Part shown: positions 8,885 to 19,168 of the stretch, piece by piece
Position numbering within the stretch: the stretch's first letter is position 1
Layout of the letters: each line of letters starts with the position of its first letter
From: an uncultured Bacteroidales bacterium
Lineage (GTDB): Bacteria > Bacteroidota > Bacteroidia > Bacteroidales > UBA932
DNA: 64,000 nucleotides
Direction: 5' to 3'
NCBI GenBank assembly: GCA_947630665.1
Contig: CANRID010000002.1
Coordinates: 62,001-126,000 of the forward strand
Program-made: the position numbers and the translations under genes
The notes under the pieces: generated by a model
What the model saw: the letters and a program-made list of their open reading frames with translations, nothing else
Told to the model about the DNA's origin: nothing
The model's database searches: none

Positions 8885-11536
8885 ATGGAAATTCCCGCTA
8901 AATACAATCCGGCAGCCGTGGAAGACAAATGGTATTCCTATTGGTTGAAAAATAAGTTTTTCCATTCGGAACCAAATGAAAAAGAACCTTATACGATAGT
9001 AATTCCGCCGCCTAACGTGACAGGAGTGCTGCATATGGGGCACATGCTGAACAATACCATTCAGGACGTATTGGTCAGAAGGGCCCGGATGAAGGGTAAA
9101 AATGCGTGCTGGGTACCGGGAACCGATCACGCTTCGATTGCCACCGAAGCGAAAGTCGTTGCCAAGCTCAAGGCGGAGGGCATCGAAAAAAGTTCCCTCA
9201 CGCGCGAAGAGTTTCTCACGCATGTCTGGGAATGGAAAGAAAAGCATGGCGGAATCATCCTGGAACAATTGAAGAAGTTGGGCGCTTCCTGCGATTGGGA
9301 CCGGACCAAATTCACCATGGATGCTCCCATGAGCCGGGCGGTTATCAATACTTTCGTATATTTTTATAAAAAAGGACTTATTTACCGCGGAGTGCGGATG
9401 GTCAACTGGGATCCGGAAAGCCTGACGGCGGTAAGCGATGAGGAGGTGATCCATCGGGAAACAAAATCGAAACTATATTATCTAAGGTATTACCTCTCGG
9501 AAAACGGCAAGCCTTCCGGCCGGTATATCGTTATCGCCACAACGCGTCCGGAAACCATTATGGCGGATGCGGCCGTGTGCGTCCATCCTCAGGACGAAAG
9601 ATACAAAGACCTGAAAGGCAAAAAGATACTGATACCTTTAATAGATAAGGAAATCCCTGTCATAGAGGACAGTTATGTAACTATGGATTTCGGGACGGGT
9701 TGTCTGAAAGTGACTCCCGCCCACGATATCAACGACTATGAAATCGGATTGCGCCACAAACTGCCGGTGCTGGATATTATCGACGAACACGGGAAATTGA
9801 ATGAAAAAGCGCGGATTTTAGTGGGGGAAGACCGGTTCGCGGCACGTAAAAAGATCGTGGAAATGCTCCGGCAGGGAGGATATTTGGAAAAAGAGGAAGA
9901 TTATATTTCCCAGGTGGGATATTCCGAACGCACCAATGCGGTGATCGAACCCCGGTTGTCGCTGCAATGGTTCCTGAAAATGGAATCTTTAGCAAAGAAG
10001 GCCCTCGAATATGTGGAGAGCGATACGATCCGTCTGATTCCCGACAAATTCAAAAACACGTACCGTCACTGGATGGAAAACGTAAAGGACTGGTGCATTT
10101 CCCGTCAGCTTTGGTGGGGGCAGCGCATACCGGCGTATTACCTGCCCGGAGGCGAATTCGTAGTGGAACCGGATGAAGAAACGGCGATAGAGGCAGCCCG
10201 CAAGATCGATCCATCGGTGAAGGCGGAAGATCTCCGGCAGGATGAGGATGTACTGGATACATGGTTTTCCTCCTGGCTGTGGCCTGTTTCCGTATTTGAT
10301 CCGGAAAAGCCCGGGTTTCCCGACAGAAAACCGAACAGGGAGCTGGCTTATTATTATCCGACCAACGATCTGATTACGGCGCCCGAGATCCTTTTCTTCT
10401 GGGTGGCCCGGATGATCATGGCGGGAAACGAATTCACCGGAAAAATACCTTTTGAAAACGTATATCTGACCGGTATCGTCAGGGATAAATTGGGAAGGAA
10501 AATGTCCAAGTCCTTGGGAAATTCGCCCGATCCCATCAAACTGATGGAAAGCTACGGAGCGGACGGTGTCCGGGTGGGAATGCTGCTGTGCAGCTCGGCC
10601 GGGAACGATATCCTTTTCGATGAGAGCCAGGTGGAACAGGGAAGAAATTTCGCCAATAAAATATGGAACGCATACCGGTTGGTGCAGGGTTGGGAGACGG
10701 ATGAAAATGAAATGCAGCCCGAATACGCGGCATTGGCGGTGAAATGGTTCGAGAACCGTCTCAACAAGGCTATCGGCCAGATAGAGGACCATTTCAGGAA
10801 ATTCAGGCTGTCGGATTCCTTGATGACCGTATATAAACTGTTTTGGGATGATTTCTGTTCCTGGTATCTGGAAATCGTCAAACCGGGATTCCGGGCGAAA
10901 ATGGATTCCGCCACCTACGGGACTACCGTAAAGTTTTTCGACTCGCTTTTGAAATTACTGCATCCGTATATGCCTTTTATAACGGAAGAATTGTGGCAGA
11001 ATCTGAAAGAGCGCAAAGATGGAGAAACGCTGATGTTAGAGCGAATGCCCGAGGAAGCTCCTTATTCGGAAGAGCTGCTGGCCTCTTTCGATGTAGCGGC
11101 TCAGGCGGTTATGAATATCCGGAATATCCGGCAGTCGAAGAATATCTCCCCGAAAGAACCGTTGGAATTGCACGCCGGACTGCCTTATAAAGACGAAATG
11201 GGTCCGATTATACGGAAACTGGCCAATGTTTCCGCTATCCGGGTGCTGCCGAAATTGGAGACGGATGCCCGGGGCGTTAACTTTATGGTCGATACCATAG
11301 AATTTTTCGTGCCGTTGAAAAATTTTATAGACGTGGAAGCGGAGGTGGCTAAAATGAAAGCCGAAATGGAATACCTGGAAAAATTCCTGAAAACGGTAAA
11401 CGGTAAACTATCCAATGAGAAATTTGTTCAAAATGCACCGGCGGCCGTAGTGGAGATGGAACGGAAAAAAAAGAGCGACGCCGAAATGAAGATAGAAAAT
11501 TTAAAGAACAGGATATGCATTCTTACAAAGGCTTGA
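8885..11536 (+). CDS. valS: Valyl-tRNA synthetase
   Basis: A class I aminoacyl-tRNA synthetase of 883 residues charging tRNA-Val. The HIGH-type motif is HMGH within [17 protein letters not shown] near residue 44, and KMSKS lies in [14 protein letters not shown] near residue 540. The editing (CP1) domain lies between, with [14 protein letters not shown]. The last 65 residues form the predicted coiled-coil arm typical of ValRS ([18 protein letters not shown]). The start [16 protein letters not shown] fits the family and lies just after the promoter. The 3' end overlaps the next gene by 22 bases. Confidence 0.96.
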   Translation: MEIPAKYNPAAVEDKWYSYWLKNKFFHSEPNEKEPYTIVIPPPNVTGVLHMGHMLNNTIQDVLVRRARMKGKNACWVPGTDHASIATEAKVVAKLKAEGIEKSSLTREEFLTHVWEWKEKHGGIILEQLKKLGASCDWDRTKFTMDAPMSRAVINTFVYFYKKGLIYRGVRMVNWDPESLTAVSDEEVIHRETKSKLYYLRYYLSENGKPSGRYIVIATTRPETIMADAAVCVHPQDERYKDLKGKKILIPLIDKEIPVIEDSYVTMDFGTGCLKVTPAHDINDYEIGLRHKLPVLDIIDEHGKLNEKARILVGEDRFAARKKIVEMLRQGGYLEKEEDYISQVGYSERTNAVIEPRLSLQWFLKMESLAKKALEYVESDTIRLIPDKFKNTYRHWMENVKDWCISRQLWWGQRIPAYYLPGGEFVVEPDEETAIEAARKIDPSVKAEDLRQDEDVLDTWFSSWLWPVSVFDPEKPGFPDRKPNRELAYYYPTNDLITAPEILFFWVARMIMAGNEFTGKIPFENVYLTGIVRDKLGRKMSKSLGNSPDPIKLMESYGADGVRVGMLLCSSAGNDILFDESQVEQGRNFANKIWNAYRLVQGWETDENEMQPEYAALAVKWFENRLNKAIGQIEDHFRKFRLSDSLMTVYKLFWDDFCSWYLEIVKPGFRAKMDSATYGTTVKFFDSLLKLLHPYMPFITEELWQNLKERKDGETLMLERMPEEAPYSEELLASFDVAAQAVMNIRNIRQSKNISPKEPLELHAGLPYKDEMGPIIRKLANVSAIRVLPKLETDARGVNFMVDTIEFFVPLKNFIDVEAEVAKMKAEMEYLEKFLKTVNGKLSNEKFVQNAPAAVVEMERKKKSDAEMKIENLKNRICILTKA

Positions 11537-14130
11537 GTACCGCACAAGCCGAGGAGAACAGAGCGAAATTCGGAACAAATGACCTGACTCCTCCTCCGCG
11601 GGAGAGTTGGGTCAAATTGTTATTGAGCAAATTCAACGATTCCATTATAAGGCTGCTGTTGGTCGCGACGGTTCTTTCTCTGATTACCGGATATTTCCAC
11701 GGATCCATGGTGGAAAGTTTCGGAATCATGATCGCCGTAGTGCTGGCCACCTTTTTGTCATTCTTCAATGAATATAAGGCGGGAAAGGAGTTCGATATCC
11801 TAAACCGCATCAACGACCGCACCCCGGTGAAAGTATATCGCGACGGTACGGTCCACCGGATTCCCAAAAACGAACTGACGGTAGGGGATGTGGTGATTTT
11901 GGAAAGAGGGGATGAAATCCCTGCGGACGGGAGATTGCTTACTTCCCTGGATTTGAGCGTAAACGAATCATCGCTCAACGGAGAATCGGTCGCTTCTTCC
12001 AAAACTCACGTGCAGACGGATGATTTTAAGGGAGCGTATTCTCCCAATCATGTCTATCGGGGAACCGTGGTAATGGAAGGGGAAGGGATTTTTGAAGTGA
12101 CGGCGGTAGGAGATAAGACCGAAATCGGAAAGACGGCCCGGCAGGCGAGCGAGCTTACCGGAGCGGAAACTCCTTTGAATAAACAGCTCAAAAAACTGAG
12201 CGATGCGATAGGAAAAGCGGGATTCATCATTGCGGGAATCACATTTATCGCGTTAGTCTCGAGGGATCTCATATTGGGAGTACTCACCTTTTCGCCCACG
12301 CTGGATAATTTTTCCATTTTGCTGAGTTTTTTCATGATCGCCGTTACGCTTATTGTGGTGGCGGTACCGGAAGGACTGGCTATGAGCGTTACGCTGAGTC
12401 TGGCTTATAGTATGCGCAGGATGACCGCCGGCCATACGTTGGTAAGAAAAATGCACGCTTGCGAGACGATGGGGGCCGCTACCGTGATTTGCACCGACAA
12501 AACGGGTACTCTTACCCAGAACCGGATGCAGGTGCAGTATTCTTCCCGCAATCCCGACCTTTGTCTGGCCCGGGAAGCGGCACTCAACTCCACGGCCATG
12601 CTGGAACAAACGGGAAACGGCTATGCGACTGTCGGGAATCAAACGGAAGGGGCCATTTTGTCCTATCTGAAAGAGAAAGGTTTCGATTATGAAAGCATAC
12701 GCGAAAACGGGAGGATTCTCCAGCGGATGCTTTTCAATACGGAACGCAAGTATATGGCGACGTTAGTCGCTTCGGAAGAGACCGAAAAGACGGTTCTTTA
12801 TGTCAAGGGGGCGCCGGAGATCATCATTGCAAAATGCAACCGACTGGCAGATAGCGATATGGATAAAAACGGAGCCGACTTCGATCCTCAAAAGATGTCG
12901 GACCGGGTAAAGGAGTATCAGGCGCGGGGAATGCGTTGTCTGGCTTTTGCCCGTGCGGAGATAGGAGGGGATGCGGCGCGGCGTCCGATCTCGGAATTGG
13001 CGGAGAATATTCCGCTGGCATACTCGGGATTCGTGGCGATTGCCGACCCTATCCGGGAAGATGTGCCTTATTCCATGCGCCAGTGCCTGAATGCGGGAAT
13101 AAAGGTGAAAATCGTGACCGGAGATACAGCCCTTACGGCTGTGGAGATTGCCCGGCAAGCCGGATTATGGACGGATGAAGATACCCGGGAGCAGAGCATT
13201 ACGGGAGCGGAATTCGAAGCGCTTCCCGACAGTGCAGCCAAGGAAACCGCCCGTAGGATAAAGGTTATGGCGCGGGCCCGTCCGGAAGACAAGATGCGGT
13301 TAGTCAGACTGTTGCAGGAAGATGGAGAGGTGGTTGCGGTTACGGGGGACGGAACGAATGACGCTCCCGCGCTCAATTATGCCGACGTGGGTCTGGCAAT
13401 GGGATCGGGAACGGCTGTGGCTAAAGAGGCCAGCGACATAATATTGTTGAACGACTCTTTTACCAGCGTGACGAGTGCCGTTAAATGGGGAAGATCCATT
13501 TACCTGAATATACAGAAATTCATTCAATTCCAGCTTACCATCAATGTAGTGGCCCTTCTGACAGCCTTGGCGGGTCCGTTTATAGGAATAGAATTCCCTT
13601 TGACGGTAACGCAGATGCTCTGGGTGAATCTGATTATGGATACCTTCGCCGCGCTGGCTTTGGCGACCGAACCGGCGTATGATTTCGTAATGGAGAAGAA
13701 ACCGCGCGGAGTGAATGACTATATCGTCACTCCCGCCATGCAGAGGAATATTATTGTGGCCGGAGCGGTTTTCTTGGTATTTTTGTTCGCTTTGCTGCTG
13801 TACTTTAACCGGAACGGCAATATCTCCACTTACGAATTATCTTTCTTTTTCACTTTTTTTGTGATGCTTCAATTCTGGAATATGTTTAATTCCAGAACGT
13901 TGGAAGGGAATCAGTCTGCTTTTTACAAAATAGGGAAAAACAAATCTTTTCTGTTTATTGCGGCAATTATATTAACTTTACAATTTGTAATAGTGGAATT
14001 CGGAGGCGATTTCTTCCGGACAGCTCCGCTAAAGGCTACCGACTGGATCCTGATCATCGCCGGCACTTCGCCGGTATTATGGATCGGAGAACTGATCCGG
14101 TACCGGAAAAGGAAAAGCAGAAAAAGATAA
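11515..14130 (+). CDS. PMCA-like calcium-transporting P-type ATPase
   Basis: An 871-residue P2-type cation pump of the inner membrane, expected to export Ca2+. The phosphorylation motif DKTGT is at 328-332, VAVPEGL in M4 at 282-288, and [10 protein letters not shown] forms the hinge. The M5-M6 region, [14 protein letters not shown] followed by [21 protein letters not shown], is strikingly like eukaryotic plasma-membrane Ca2+ ATPases. The actuator loop reads LNGES (154-158) where TGES is usual; the catalytic Glu is kept. No calmodulin-binding tail is apparent. Translation begins inside the end of valS (22-base overlap), implying coupling. Ca2+ specificity is inferred from the M4 and M6 residues. 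Confidence 0.88.
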   Translation: MHSYKGLSTAQAEENRAKFGTNDLTPPPRESWVKLLLSKFNDSIIRLLLVATVLSLITGYFHGSMVESFGIMIAVVLATFLSFFNEYKAGKEFDILNRINDRTPVKVYRDGTVHRIPKNELTVGDVVILERGDEIPADGRLLTSLDLSVNESSLNGESVASSKTHVQTDDFKGAYSPNHVYRGTVVMEGEGIFEVTAVGDKTEIGKTARQASELTGAETPLNKQLKKLSDAIGKAGFIIAGITFIALVSRDLILGVLTFSPTLDNFSILLSFFMIAVTLIVVAVPEGLAMSVTLSLAYSMRRMTAGHTLVRKMHACETMGAATVICTDKTGTLTQNRMQVQYSSRNPDLCLAREAALNSTAMLEQTGNGYATVGNQTEGAILSYLKEKGFDYESIRENGRILQRMLFNTERKYMATLVASEETEKTVLYVKGAPEIIIAKCNRLADSDMDKNGADFDPQKMSDRVKEYQARGMRCLAFARAEIGGDAARRPISELAENIPLAYSGFVAIADPIREDVPYSMRQCLNAGIKVKIVTGDTALTAVEIARQAGLWTDEDTREQSITGAEFEALPDSAAKETARRIKVMARARPEDKMRLVRLLQEDGEVVAVTGDGTNDAPALNYADVGLAMGSGTAVAKEASDIILLNDSFTSVTSAVKWGRSIYLNIQKFIQFQLTINVVALLTALAGPFIGIEFPLTVTQMLWVNLIMDTFAALALATEPAYDFVMEKKPRGVNDYIVTPAMQRNIIVAGAVFLVFLFALLLYFNRNGNISTYELSFFFTFFVMLQFWNMFNSRTLEGNQSAFYKIGKNKSFLFIAAIILTLQFVIVEFGGDFFRTAPLKATDWILIIAGTSPVLWIGELIRYRKRKSRKR

Positions 14131-14136
14131 ACGAAT

Positions 14137-14559
14137 ATGATCATTTTTCAAACATGGGCCGAAGTCAGGTATTATGAAACGGATCTGATGGGGATCGTGC
14201 ATCATTCCAATTATATACGATATTTCGAATACGGAAGGCACAAATTATTGCAGGATCTGAACATACCCGTGGCCGAGATCGAGGCGGCAGGAATCATGAT
14301 GCCCGTTGTATCGGTAACTTGCCGGTATAAGGCTCCGGCAAAAATGGGAGATACCTTACGGATCGTTACCATTATAGACAAAATGCCTGCAGCCAAGATC
14401 GTCGCCCGTACGGAAATCTATAACGGGGATTTGCTCATCTGCAACGGCGAGGTAACGGTGGGTTTCATCCATGCGGATACCCGCAAACCGACGCGGGCCC
14501 CGGAAATGCTGCTGGAAAAAATGCGTCCGTATTTTTGTGAAAATAATTTAAAAAATTAA
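14137..14559 (+). CDS. Hotdog-fold acyl-CoA thioesterase (YbgC/4HBT family)
   Basis: A 140-residue hotdog thioesterase. The signature YYETDLMGIVHHSNYIRYFE contains the predicted catalytic D16 and the following HHSNY of the 4-hydroxybenzoyl-CoA thioesterase/YbgC group. It would hydrolyse short acyl-CoA or acyl-ACP in the cytosol; the true substrate is unknown. It starts 6 bases after the calcium pump and ends 4 bases before tatA, so it is in the valS-rlmB transcription unit. Confidence 0.85.
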   Translation: MIIFQTWAEVRYYETDLMGIVHHSNYIRYFEYGRHKLLQDLNIPVAEIEAAGIMMPVVSVTCRYKAPAKMGDTLRIVTIIDKMPAAKIVARTEIYNGDLLICNGEVTVGFIHADTRKPTRAPEMLLEKMRPYFCENNLKN

Positions 14560-14563
14560 GAAA

Positions 14564-14785
14564 ATGAACCATTTATTATTATTCGGGAACTTAGGGATCG
14601 GGGAGATTGTCATCATCGCCTTTTTGATTTTGCTCTTGTTCGGAGGCAAAAAAATTCCCGAGCTGATGAAAGGGATCGGCAAAGGCGTGAAAAGTTTTAA
14701 GGACGGAGTGAACGGGATAGAAGAAGAATTGAATTCCGACAATGCCTCCGTTTCCGACAACCAGAAGAAAATCGATAAAAAATAA
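14564..14785 (+). CDS. tatA: Twin-arginine translocase subunit TatA
   Basis: A 73-residue protein with one N-terminal membrane span (about residues 9-26), a FGGKKIPEL hinge, an amphipathic helix (LMKGIGKGVKSFKDGV) and a charged tail, the standard TatA/E layout. It forms the pore for folded-protein export with TatC, encoded 28 bases downstream. No separate TatB is present, which is usual in Bacteroidetes, where a single TatA-like protein is thought to serve both roles. Confidence 0.92.
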   Translation: MNHLLLFGNLGIGEIVIIAFLILLLFGGKKIPELMKGIGKGVKSFKDGVNGIEEELNSDNASVSDNQKKIDKK

Positions 14786-14813
14786 TTCCGTTTCCATTTA
14801 AATTTATCTGTCG

Positions 14814-15590
14814 GTGAGCCAGGAGATGACATTTTGGGAGCATCTGGATGAATTCCGGAAAGTGCTTTTCAAGTCTGCCATAGTGGTGATAGTGCTGATG
14901 GCGGGGATTTTTGCCGCAAAAGATTTTGTGTTCGATACCATCGTTCTGGGGCCGTCCGATTCAAATTTCATTTTATACGAAGCCATAAACCGGGTGTTGG
15001 GAATGCTACGGCTGCCCGGACTGGAGCCTTTTAAAATAAATTTGATAAATATCGAATTATCGGCCCAGTTCTTTATCCATATCAGCACCTCTTTTTATCT
15101 GGCGTTAGTAGTGGCTACTCCCTATCTGCTTTACCAGCTCTGGACATTCGTGAAGCCGGCTTTATATGAAAATGAAAAAAAAGCGGTGGAAAAGGCTTTC
15201 GGATTCGCCTCCATCTTATTTTTCGTAGGTATTCTGACCGGATATTATCTGATATTTCCCTTGACCTTTCGTTTTTTAGGAACTTACCAGGTCAGCCAGG
15301 AGGTGGCCAACCAGATATCCCTGCAATCTTATATGTCCATGTTTATCTGGATGATACTGATTATGGGAATTGTTTTTGAAATGCCCGCTTTAGCGGCCAT
15401 CCTTTCCCGGATGGGCATCCTGAGCAAAAGTTTTCTGAAAAAGTACCGCCGGCACGCCTTTATTTTCTTAATAATCGTCGCCGCCTTTATTACTCCTTCC
15501 AGCGACCCGTTTACCTTAATGTCGGTAGGACTGCCCTTATATATGTTGTACGAATTAAGTATTTTGGTTTGCCGTGATTTCAATAAATAA
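14814..15590 (+). CDS. tatC: Twin-arginine translocase subunit TatC
   Basis: A 258-residue inner-membrane protein with about six predicted spans and the N-terminal TatC signature MTFWEHLDEFRK, containing the conserved Glu needed for twin-arginine signal recognition. The GTG at 14814 gives MSQEMTFWEHL; an ATG four codons later at 14826 is an alternative start. Pairs with the upstream TatA. The 3' end overlaps the ABC-F gene by 17 bases. Confidence 0.93.
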   Translation: MSQEMTFWEHLDEFRKVLFKSAIVVIVLMAGIFAAKDFVFDTIVLGPSDSNFILYEAINRVLGMLRLPGLEPFKINLINIELSAQFFIHISTSFYLALVVATPYLLYQLWTFVKPALYENEKKAVEKAFGFASILFFVGILTGYYLIFPLTFRFLGTYQVSQEVANQISLQSYMSMFIWMILIMGIVFEMPALAAILSRMGILSKSFLKKYRRHAFIFLIIVAAFITPSSDPFTLMSVGLPLYMLYELSILVCRDFNK

Positions 15591-17541
15591 TCTGACCGTA
15601 TCGTTCGGAGGCTTCACTTTGCTGAACGATATCAATTTTCATATCAGCGATAATGACCGGATCGGTCTTGTGGGGAAAAACGGAGCGGGAAAATCCACAT
15701 TGCTCAAATTGATTCTGGGGATAAACGCTCCCACTTCCGGCCGCATCCTTGTTCCGCAGGGTCTCAAAATAGGGTATCTTCCGCAACAAATGGAGCATGC
15801 GAAGGATAAAAGCGTTATGGATGAGGCCCTGACCGCTTTTTCCGAATTGTTCGGCCTCCATGAGGAAATAGACCGGATCGGGGTGGAGCTGGCTACGCGT
15901 ACGGATTATGAAAGCAAGGAATACGGGAATCTTATCGTCCGGCTGAACGATTTGAACGACCGGATTTCCATCCTGGAATCCGAATCCGCCGAATCTCAGG
16001 CGGAACGGGTGCTATTGGGTTTGGGATTCAAACGGGAAGAGCTGGGAAGACCGACCGCCACTTTCAGCCAGGGATGGAATATGAGGATTGAATTAGCCAA
16101 GGTATTGCTGCGCAAGCCGGATGTCCTGTTGCTGGACGAGCCTACCAATCATCTGGATATCGAGTCCATCGAATGGTTCGAGGATTATCTGAAAAGTTTC
16201 CCCGGAGCGATCGTCCTCATTTCGCACGACAGGAAATTTTTAGACAATATCACCAAACGGACGGTGGAAATCATGCTCGGGAAAATATATGACTATAAGG
16301 TGCCTTATTCCCGTTATAAAGAGCTGCGCAAGGAACGCATGGAGCAGCAGAGGGCCGCTTATGAAAACCAGCAGCGGATGATCAGCAAAACGGAAGAATT
16401 CATAGAACGGTTCCGGTATAAAGCGACCAAAAGCAATCAGGTGCAGTCCCGGATCAAACAGCTTGAAAAACTGGACCGGATCGAAATCGATCAGGAGGAT
16501 CGCTCCGCCTTGTCGGTAAAATTCCCGCCGGCCCCCAGAAGCGGCCAGGTTGTCTTCAAAGCCACGGATCTGAAAGTGGGATACGGACGGAAAGTGATTC
16601 TGCAAAATGTGAACATGACGGTGGAACGCGGCGAAAAGATCGCTTTCGTGGGAAGGAACGGCGAAGGAAAGACCACTCTGATGCGCGTCATTACCAAAGA
16701 ATTGTTCCCGATGGAAGGCGAAGCCGCATTGGGGTATAACGTTTCCATGGGGTATTATGCGCAGAATCAGGAAGATATTTTAGATAAAAACGATACGGTA
16801 TTCGGTACGCTGGATAAAATTGCGGTAGGGGATATACGCACCAAATTACGGGACATTCTGGCCGCATTCCTGTTCAAAGGCGAAGATATAGATAAAAAAG
16901 TGGCCGTATTGAGCGGGGGAGAGCGGGCGCGGTTAGCCATGGCCAAACTGATTCTCAAACCGCACAATTTACTGGCCTTGGACGAGCCTACCAACCACAT
17001 GGACCTGCTGTCCAAAGACCTGCTCAAACAGGCGTTGCAGGCTTACGATGGCACCATCATAATCGTATCGCACGACCGGGATTTTTTAGACGGATTGGTG
17101 AATAAGATTTATGAATTTAAGGACGGTGCCGTCAAAGAACATTTGGGCGGCGTGAACGATTTCCTGGAACGGAAAAAACTCGAAAGTTTTAAGGAGCTGG
17201 AAAGAAAGGCTTCCGAAACGGCAGACGCCCGTTCTTTATCCGCCGAACCGGTTCCGGCGCCCCAAAGTCCGGAAAAGGGCAAAGAGGAAATCCTGCCGGA
17301 CTATTCGGGTATGTCCTACCAGCAAATGAAAGAAAAGGAAAAGGAGAGGAGGAAGCTGAAAAATCGAATCGACCGCTGTGAAAAAGAGATCGCCGATCTG
17401 GAAAACAAATTGAAAGACCTGGAAAACAAATTGGGAACGGCTCTCGGGAGAGAGGAACTGGAAAAACTGACGGCGGAATATAAACGCTGCAAGGATGCTT
17501 TGGAAGAAAAAATGGAAGAGTGGATCGAACTGAAAGGATAA
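15574..17541 (+). CDS. ABC-F family ATP-binding protein
   Basis: A 655-residue soluble protein with two ABC ATPase domains and no membrane spans, as in ABC-F translation factors that act at the ribosomal E site. Walker A motifs are GKNGAGKST (about 35-43) and GRNGEGKTT. Walker B with DEPTNHLD and DEPTNHMD is present in both domains. The second signature is LSGGERARLAMAK, but the first reads FSQGWNMRIELAK, with Gln for the first Gly. The linker is positively charged, and a Uup-like C-terminal coiled coil covers about the last 80 residues. It starts with GTG at 15574 inside tatC. Assignment to a named subfamily is not possible by eye. Confidence 0.88.
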   Translation: MISINNLTVSFGGFTLLNDINFHISDNDRIGLVGKNGAGKSTLLKLILGINAPTSGRILVPQGLKIGYLPQQMEHAKDKSVMDEALTAFSELFGLHEEIDRIGVELATRTDYESKEYGNLIVRLNDLNDRISILESESAESQAERVLLGLGFKREELGRPTATFSQGWNMRIELAKVLLRKPDVLLLDEPTNHLDIESIEWFEDYLKSFPGAIVLISHDRKFLDNITKRTVEIMLGKIYDYKVPYSRYKELRKERMEQQRAAYENQQRMISKTEEFIERFRYKATKSNQVQSRIKQLEKLDRIEIDQEDRSALSVKFPPAPRSGQVVFKATDLKVGYGRKVILQNVNMTVERGEKIAFVGRNGEGKTTLMRVITKELFPMEGEAALGYNVSMGYYAQNQEDILDKNDTVFGTLDKIAVGDIRTKLRDILAAFLFKGEDIDKKVAVLSGGERARLAMAKLILKPHNLLALDEPTNHMDLLSKDLLKQALQAYDGTIIIVSHDRDFLDGLVNKIYEFKDGAVKEHLGGVNDFLERKKLESFKELERKASETADARSLSAEPVPAPQSPEKGKEEILPDYSGMSYQQMKEKEKERRKLKNRIDRCEKEIADLENKLKDLENKLGTALGREELEKLTAEYKRCKDALEEKMEEWIELKG

Positions 17542-17588
17542 ATTCCTTTTTAAATATGCAATAAATTAATAATCAACAGGTATCGGAA

Positions 17589-18347
17589 ATGGAAAACAGG
17601 GAAGAGAAAATAGAGAGAATGAATTATTTGTTCGGGATGCATCCCGTATTCGAGGCTATATCGGCAGGAAAGAATATAGATAAAGTCTTTTTGAAAAAAG
17701 GTCTCGACGGGGAACAGTTCCGGCAATTGCTGGATTTGTTGCAGCAGAAGAATATACCTTTTCAATTCGTCCCTGTGGAAAGGTTGGACAGATTTACCCG
17801 GGGCCGGCATCAGGGAGTGGTGGCCCAGATTTCCATGATCGATTACGTTCCTATCGAGCAGGCCGTGGAATACGCCTTTCAAAAGACGGACAAGCCCCTG
17901 TTTCTTCTGTTGGACGGTGTGAGCGATGTCCGGAATTTCGGGGCGATCGCCCGCACGGCCGAATGCGCAGGGGTGAATTGCATAGTGCTGCCCGCCAAAG
18001 GAGGCGCCTCCATTACTCCCGACTCCATTAAAACATCCTCCGGCGCTCTTTTAACGATGCAGGTGAGCAAAGTGCCGAACTTGCGGACAGCCGTTTATTT
18101 ATTGATGGAATCCGGTTTCCGGATCGTGGCGGCCACGGAAAAGGCTAACGAACATATCTATTCCGTAGATTTCAATGTCCCGACGGCCATCATCCTGGGT
18201 TCGGAGGACAAGGGCATTTCGGAGAATCTGCGCCGCCTGGCTACCTGCGAGGCGAAAATCCCGATGGCCGGTCATATCGGATCCCTGAATGTTTCGGCCG
18301 CCGCCGCAGTCGTTCTGTACGAAGCCGTGCGGCAACGGACAAAGTAA
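17589..18347 (+). CDS. rlmB: 23S rRNA (guanosine-2'-O-)-methyltransferase RlmB
   Basis: A 252-residue SpoU-class, knotted methyltransferase expected to methylate G2251 of 23S rRNA using S-adenosylmethionine. The N-terminal RNA-binding domain starts NYLFGMHPVFEAI. The SPOUT motifs are NFGAIARTAEC (motif 1), ILGSEDKGIS (motif 2) and SLNVSAAAAVVLYE (motif 3). It is the last gene of the forward valS unit, ends 30 bases from a convergent second SpoU gene, and no clear terminator lies between. Confidence 0.88.
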   Translation: MENREEKIERMNYLFGMHPVFEAISAGKNIDKVFLKKGLDGEQFRQLLDLLQQKNIPFQFVPVERLDRFTRGRHQGVVAQISMIDYVPIEQAVEYAFQKTDKPLFLLLDGVSDVRNFGAIARTAECAGVNCIVLPAKGGASITPDSIKTSSGALLTMQVSKVPNLRTAVYLLMESGFRIVAATEKANEHIYSVDFNVPTAIILGSEDKGISENLRRLATCEAKIPMAGHIGSLNVSAAAAVVLYEAVRQRTK

Positions 18348-18377
18348 GGCCATCCTCGCGGAAGCCAAAATTACGGA

Positions 18378-19145
18378 TTATCTTCTGAATTCGGCGCACA
18401 GGATAGCGGCCGCCGCCGCTACATTCAGCGATTCGCTCGAGGGAACGCCCTCCGGATAAGGCGGGATGAACAACCTTTCGGTAATAAGTGCGGCCGTCTC
18501 GGGTAAGATACCGCAGGATTCGCTTCCCATTACGATCAGCCCCTCTTTTTTCAAAGGCACATTATAGAGATTTTCCCCGTCTAAAAAGGTGCCATATACC
18601 GGCAGGGAGAGTTTTTGGAATTCCTTTATGACTTCCGGAAGAGATGCGTATATTACCTGCTTCCGGAATATGGCGCCCATAGTGGCCTGTACCACTTTTG
18701 GATTATAGATTTCCACGGAATCTTCCGAAGCGAAAACGGCATCTATTCCAAACCAGTCCGCCAGACGGATAATGGTTCCCATATTGCCGGGATCCCGGAT
18801 TCCGTCCAACGCCAGAAACAGGGGAGCTTTGCGGAGTGCGGTATTCCCTCCGGAGGTGCTGGCTGCCGCACGGGAGAGCAGAGTGCAGATTTCGTCCGGA
18901 GCGGATTGTGCGGGCTGTTCTATGACGGCCAAAACCGGAGAAGGGGAGGAGAGGGCGGAGATCCGGCCCATCGCTTCCTTTCCGATTTCATCCGTCCGGT
19001 AAATTTCCCTGATGCTGAATGAGGATTTCAAGGCTTCCGATACCAATTTTTCCCCTTCCGCGATAAACAATCCGGTCTCGTCCCGGAATTTTTTCCGGGA
19101 CAAAGAACGTATGAACTTGATCCTGTTGCTGGACAAAAGCGCCAT
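18378..19145 (-). CDS. SpoU/TrmH-family RNA 2'-O-methyltransferase
   Basis: A 255-residue SpoU methyltransferase distinct from the adjacent RlmB. It has an N-terminal substrate-binding domain (RKKFRDETGLFIAEGEKLV) and SPOUT motifs DPGNMGTIIRLADW, VMGSESCGI and SSESLNVAAAAAILC. Such proteins methylate rRNA or tRNA riboses; the target base is unknown. It lies 23 bases downstream of the arginine-decarboxylase-like gene and is probably co-transcribed with it, while converging on rlmB. Confidence 0.85.
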   Translation of the reverse strand: MALLSSNRIKFIRSLSRKKFRDETGLFIAEGEKLVSEALKSSFSIREIYRTDEIGKEAMGRISALSSPSPVLAVIEQPAQSAPDEICTLLSRAAASTSGGNTALRKAPLFLALDGIRDPGNMGTIIRLADWFGIDAVFASEDSVEIYNPKVVQATMGAIFRKQVIYASLPEVIKEFQKLSLPVYGTFLDGENLYNVPLKKEGLIVMGSESCGILPETAALITERLFIPPYPEGVPSSESLNVAAAAAILCAEFRR

Positions 19146-19168
19146 ATATGCATGTATTCCTTTATCTA

